Source of the DNA: an uncultured Chloroflexaceae bacterium
Lineage (GTDB): Bacteria; Chloroflexota; Chloroflexia; Chloroflexales; Chloroflexaceae
Direction: 5' to 3'
NCBI GenBank assembly: GCA_937141995.1
Contig: CAKZQX010000446.1
Location: 1 to 5,521, forward strand
Length of the DNA stretch: 5,521 nt
The notes beneath the pieces were generated by a model, which saw nothing but the letters and a program-made list of their open reading frames with translations, was not told where the DNA came from and did no database searches. The position numbers and the translations under genes were made by a program. Shown here piece after piece: positions 4,141 to 5,521 of the stretch (within the stretch, counting starts at the first letter, position 1; every line of letters starts with the position of its first letter).

Positions 4141-5521
4141 CTACCGCACCCGCTCCCGCCCATACGCTACAATCTCATCCAGAAAGCGCGAAGGCTTGAG
4201 TTGCTGCCCCCGGTTGCGGGCCGCCGTCCAGGAGAGGTAGAGCCGTTCGCCCGCGCGGGTCAGCGCCACGTAGCAGAGGCGGCGCTCCTCCTCAATGCCC
4301 TCGGCACTGCCCAGGCTGCGCTCGTGTGGCAGGGTGCGCTCCTCCAGGCCCAGTACAAACACGATGGGCCACTCCAGCCCCTTCGCCGCGTGGATAGTCA
4401 GGAGTTGCACCTGATCCCGTGTGTCGTCCTCGTTGTCGGCGCTGGTCAGCAGGGCGACCTCCTGCAAAAAGGTCCGCAGATCGGTATGTTCCTCCGTGGC
4501 ACGCAGTAGCTCTTGCAGATGTTCGCGCGCATCGGGCAGTTCTTCCGGGTCAAGTCGCTGCTCCAGGGCGGCCATGTAGCCGCTCTGCTCCAGCACATCG
4601 GCCAGCAGATGATCCGGTGGGTAGCCCTGCTCGGCCAGGCCACGCCAGCGTGCCAGCAGCGCCGCCAGTTTACCTGCTCCTGCCCGGGCCTTCGGCTTGA
4701 GCAACGCCTGCGCCTCTGGTCGTTCCAGGGCCGCCGCCAGCGAGAGCCCGGCCTGCGCCGCGAAGCTGGATAGCGCCGCCAGTGACTGCGCGCCCAATCC
4801 GCGTGCCGGCACATTCGCAATGCGCGTCAGGCTCAGGTTATCGGCGGGATTGACGATAGCCCGCAGGTAGGCCAGCGCATCCCGCACCACCGCCCGATCA
4901 TAGAAGCCCACGCTGCCCCGCACCTGGTAGGGCAGCCGCGCCTGGCGCAATTCCGTCTCAATCGGCCGGCTCATATGGCGCGTACGGTAGAGCACCGCCA
5001 TATCGCGCAACCGGCGTCCCTGCCGCACCAGATCATTAATATCCCGCACAACCTGGGCCGCTTCATCCCGGCTATCACGCGCCTCCAGAATATGCAGGCA
5101 GCGCTCACCGGGCAGAGAAGCGGCCGCGGCGCGCAACGCAATCGGCGGCACCGTCCGGCTGTGGCGAATGACGGCGTAGGCGGCATCGAGGATGGACTGG
5201 CGACTGCGGTAGTTGGTGGTTAGCTCAATCACCTGCGCCTCGGGGAAGTCCTGCGTAAAACGCCCGATAATCGTGTGGTCAGCGTTGCGGAAGCCGTAGA
5301 TCGACTGCATCCCATCGCCGACAACAAACAGTGAGCGCGGCTGTCCTACCGCCGGACGGGAGATCATTTCGACCAGCGCATGCTGGCTGGGGTCGGTATC
5401 CTGGTACTCATCCACCAGGACATGGGTCCAGCGGGTATGGTACTGCTCCAGCACCTCGGGATGCTCCGTCAGCAGTTGGTGCGCCAGCCGGATCAGATCA
5501 TCAAAGTCGAGCGCATTGGCC
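4141..5521 (-). CDS. UvrD/PcrA-family superfamily 1 DNA helicase, C-terminal part (runs off right edge)
   Basis: This is an ATP-driven 3'-5' DNA helicase or translocase of the kind used in nucleotide excision repair, replication restart and removal of recombination intermediates. The visible 459 residues start inside domain 1B with ANALDFDDLIRLAHQLL; the Walker A motif and true start lie beyond the window. Motifs in order: II as VDEYQDTDPSQ (from residue 36), III as VVGDGMQSIYGFRNAD (about 66-81), IV in TTNYRSRQSILDAA, the 2B region with VLYRTRHMSRPIETELR and SVGFYDRAVVRDALAYLRAIVNP, V as LLTIHAAKGLEWPIVFVLG (from 373), and VI as EEERRLCYVALTRAGERLYL (from 410). Only 28 residues follow motif VI (ending PSRFLDEIVAYGRERVR), so the long C-terminal extension with a Tudor-like fold found in PcrA/UvrD proper is missing. 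An internal GTG at 5454 is not the start. It is convergent with the SDR gene. Confidence 0.95.
   Translation of the reverse strand, partial: ANALDFDDLIRLAHQLLTEHPEVLEQYHTRWTHVLVDEYQDTDPSQHALVEMISRPAVGQPRSLFVVGDGMQSIYGFRNADHTIIGRFTQDFPEAQVIELTTNYRSRQSILDAAYAVIRHSRTVPPIALRAAAASLPGERCLHILEARDSRDEAAQVVRDINDLVRQGRRLRDMAVLYRTRHMSRPIETELRQARLPYQVRGSVGFYDRAVVRDALAYLRAIVNPADNLSLTRIANVPARGLGAQSLAALSSFAAQAGLSLAAALERPEAQALLKPKARAGAGKLAALLARWRGLAEQGYPPDHLLADVLEQSGYMAALEQRLDPEELPDAREHLQELLRATEEHTDLRTFLQEVALLTSADNEDDTRDQVQLLTIHAAKGLEWPIVFVLGLEERTLPHERSLGSAEGIEEERRLCYVALTRAGERLYLSWTAARNRGQQLKPSRFLDEIVAYGRERVR

Noticed and set aside
4087..4509. 140-codon plus-strand open frame
   Set aside because: It is antisense to the helicase gene and starts inside the hairpin; it arises from GC-rich codon usage of the real gene.

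Overview
The window is GC-rich (roughly 60 percent in its genes) bacterial chromosome. Its gene complement is a PP2C-type phosphatase, a helix-turn-helix regulator with a MmyB-like ligand domain, a GNAT acetyltransferase, a retinol-dehydrogenase-like SDR and a UvrD/PcrA-type helicase. The style of these proteins, above all the SDR and the HTH/MmyB protein, reminds me of filamentous Chloroflexota (Chloroflexus/Roseiflexus relatives). That placement rests on recalled family resemblance and is moderate confidence at best.

Layout. 1-282 (minus): N-terminal 94 residues of a PP2C phosphatase, running off the left edge. 283-717: AT-rich divergent intergenic region with no supported gene, ending in a cluster of TTCWGAA-type palindromes next to the regulator start. 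718-1581 (plus): XRE/MmyB-like regulator. 1582-1831: a 250-bp leader region with a TATAAT box set between two copies of the palindrome TCCCWGGGA, followed by several potential RNA stems. 1832-2377 (plus): GNAT acetyltransferase. 2378-2523: promoter region with an extended -10 box, a 14-bp perfect palindrome and a flanking 14-bp direct repeat. 2524-3018 (plus): unrecognised 164-residue protein. 3027-3135: possible small gene spread over two frames, joined at CTC-TGA-A. 3188-4045 (plus): SDR oxidoreductase. 4062-4109: strong hairpin between convergent genes. 4141-5521 (minus): C-terminal 459 residues of a UvrD/PcrA-family helicase whose N-terminus lies beyond the right edge.

How the parts relate. 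The genes do not form one obvious pathway. The clearest functional unit is the HTH regulator: TTCWGAA-type sites lie directly upstream of it, one more lies in the leader of the acetyltransferase, and TCCCWGGGA sites lie at its 3' end. This suggests autoregulation and possible control of the acetyltransferase, but that is inference. The phosphatase belongs to a unit extending left and the helicase to one extending right. I see no CRISPR array, transposase, integrase, rRNA or tRNA.

The observations most worth following are the candidate +1 frameshift small ORF (3027-3135), the operator-like repeat clusters at 631-697 and 1567-1602, and the compact promoter/palindrome/direct-repeat arrangement at 2412-2470.
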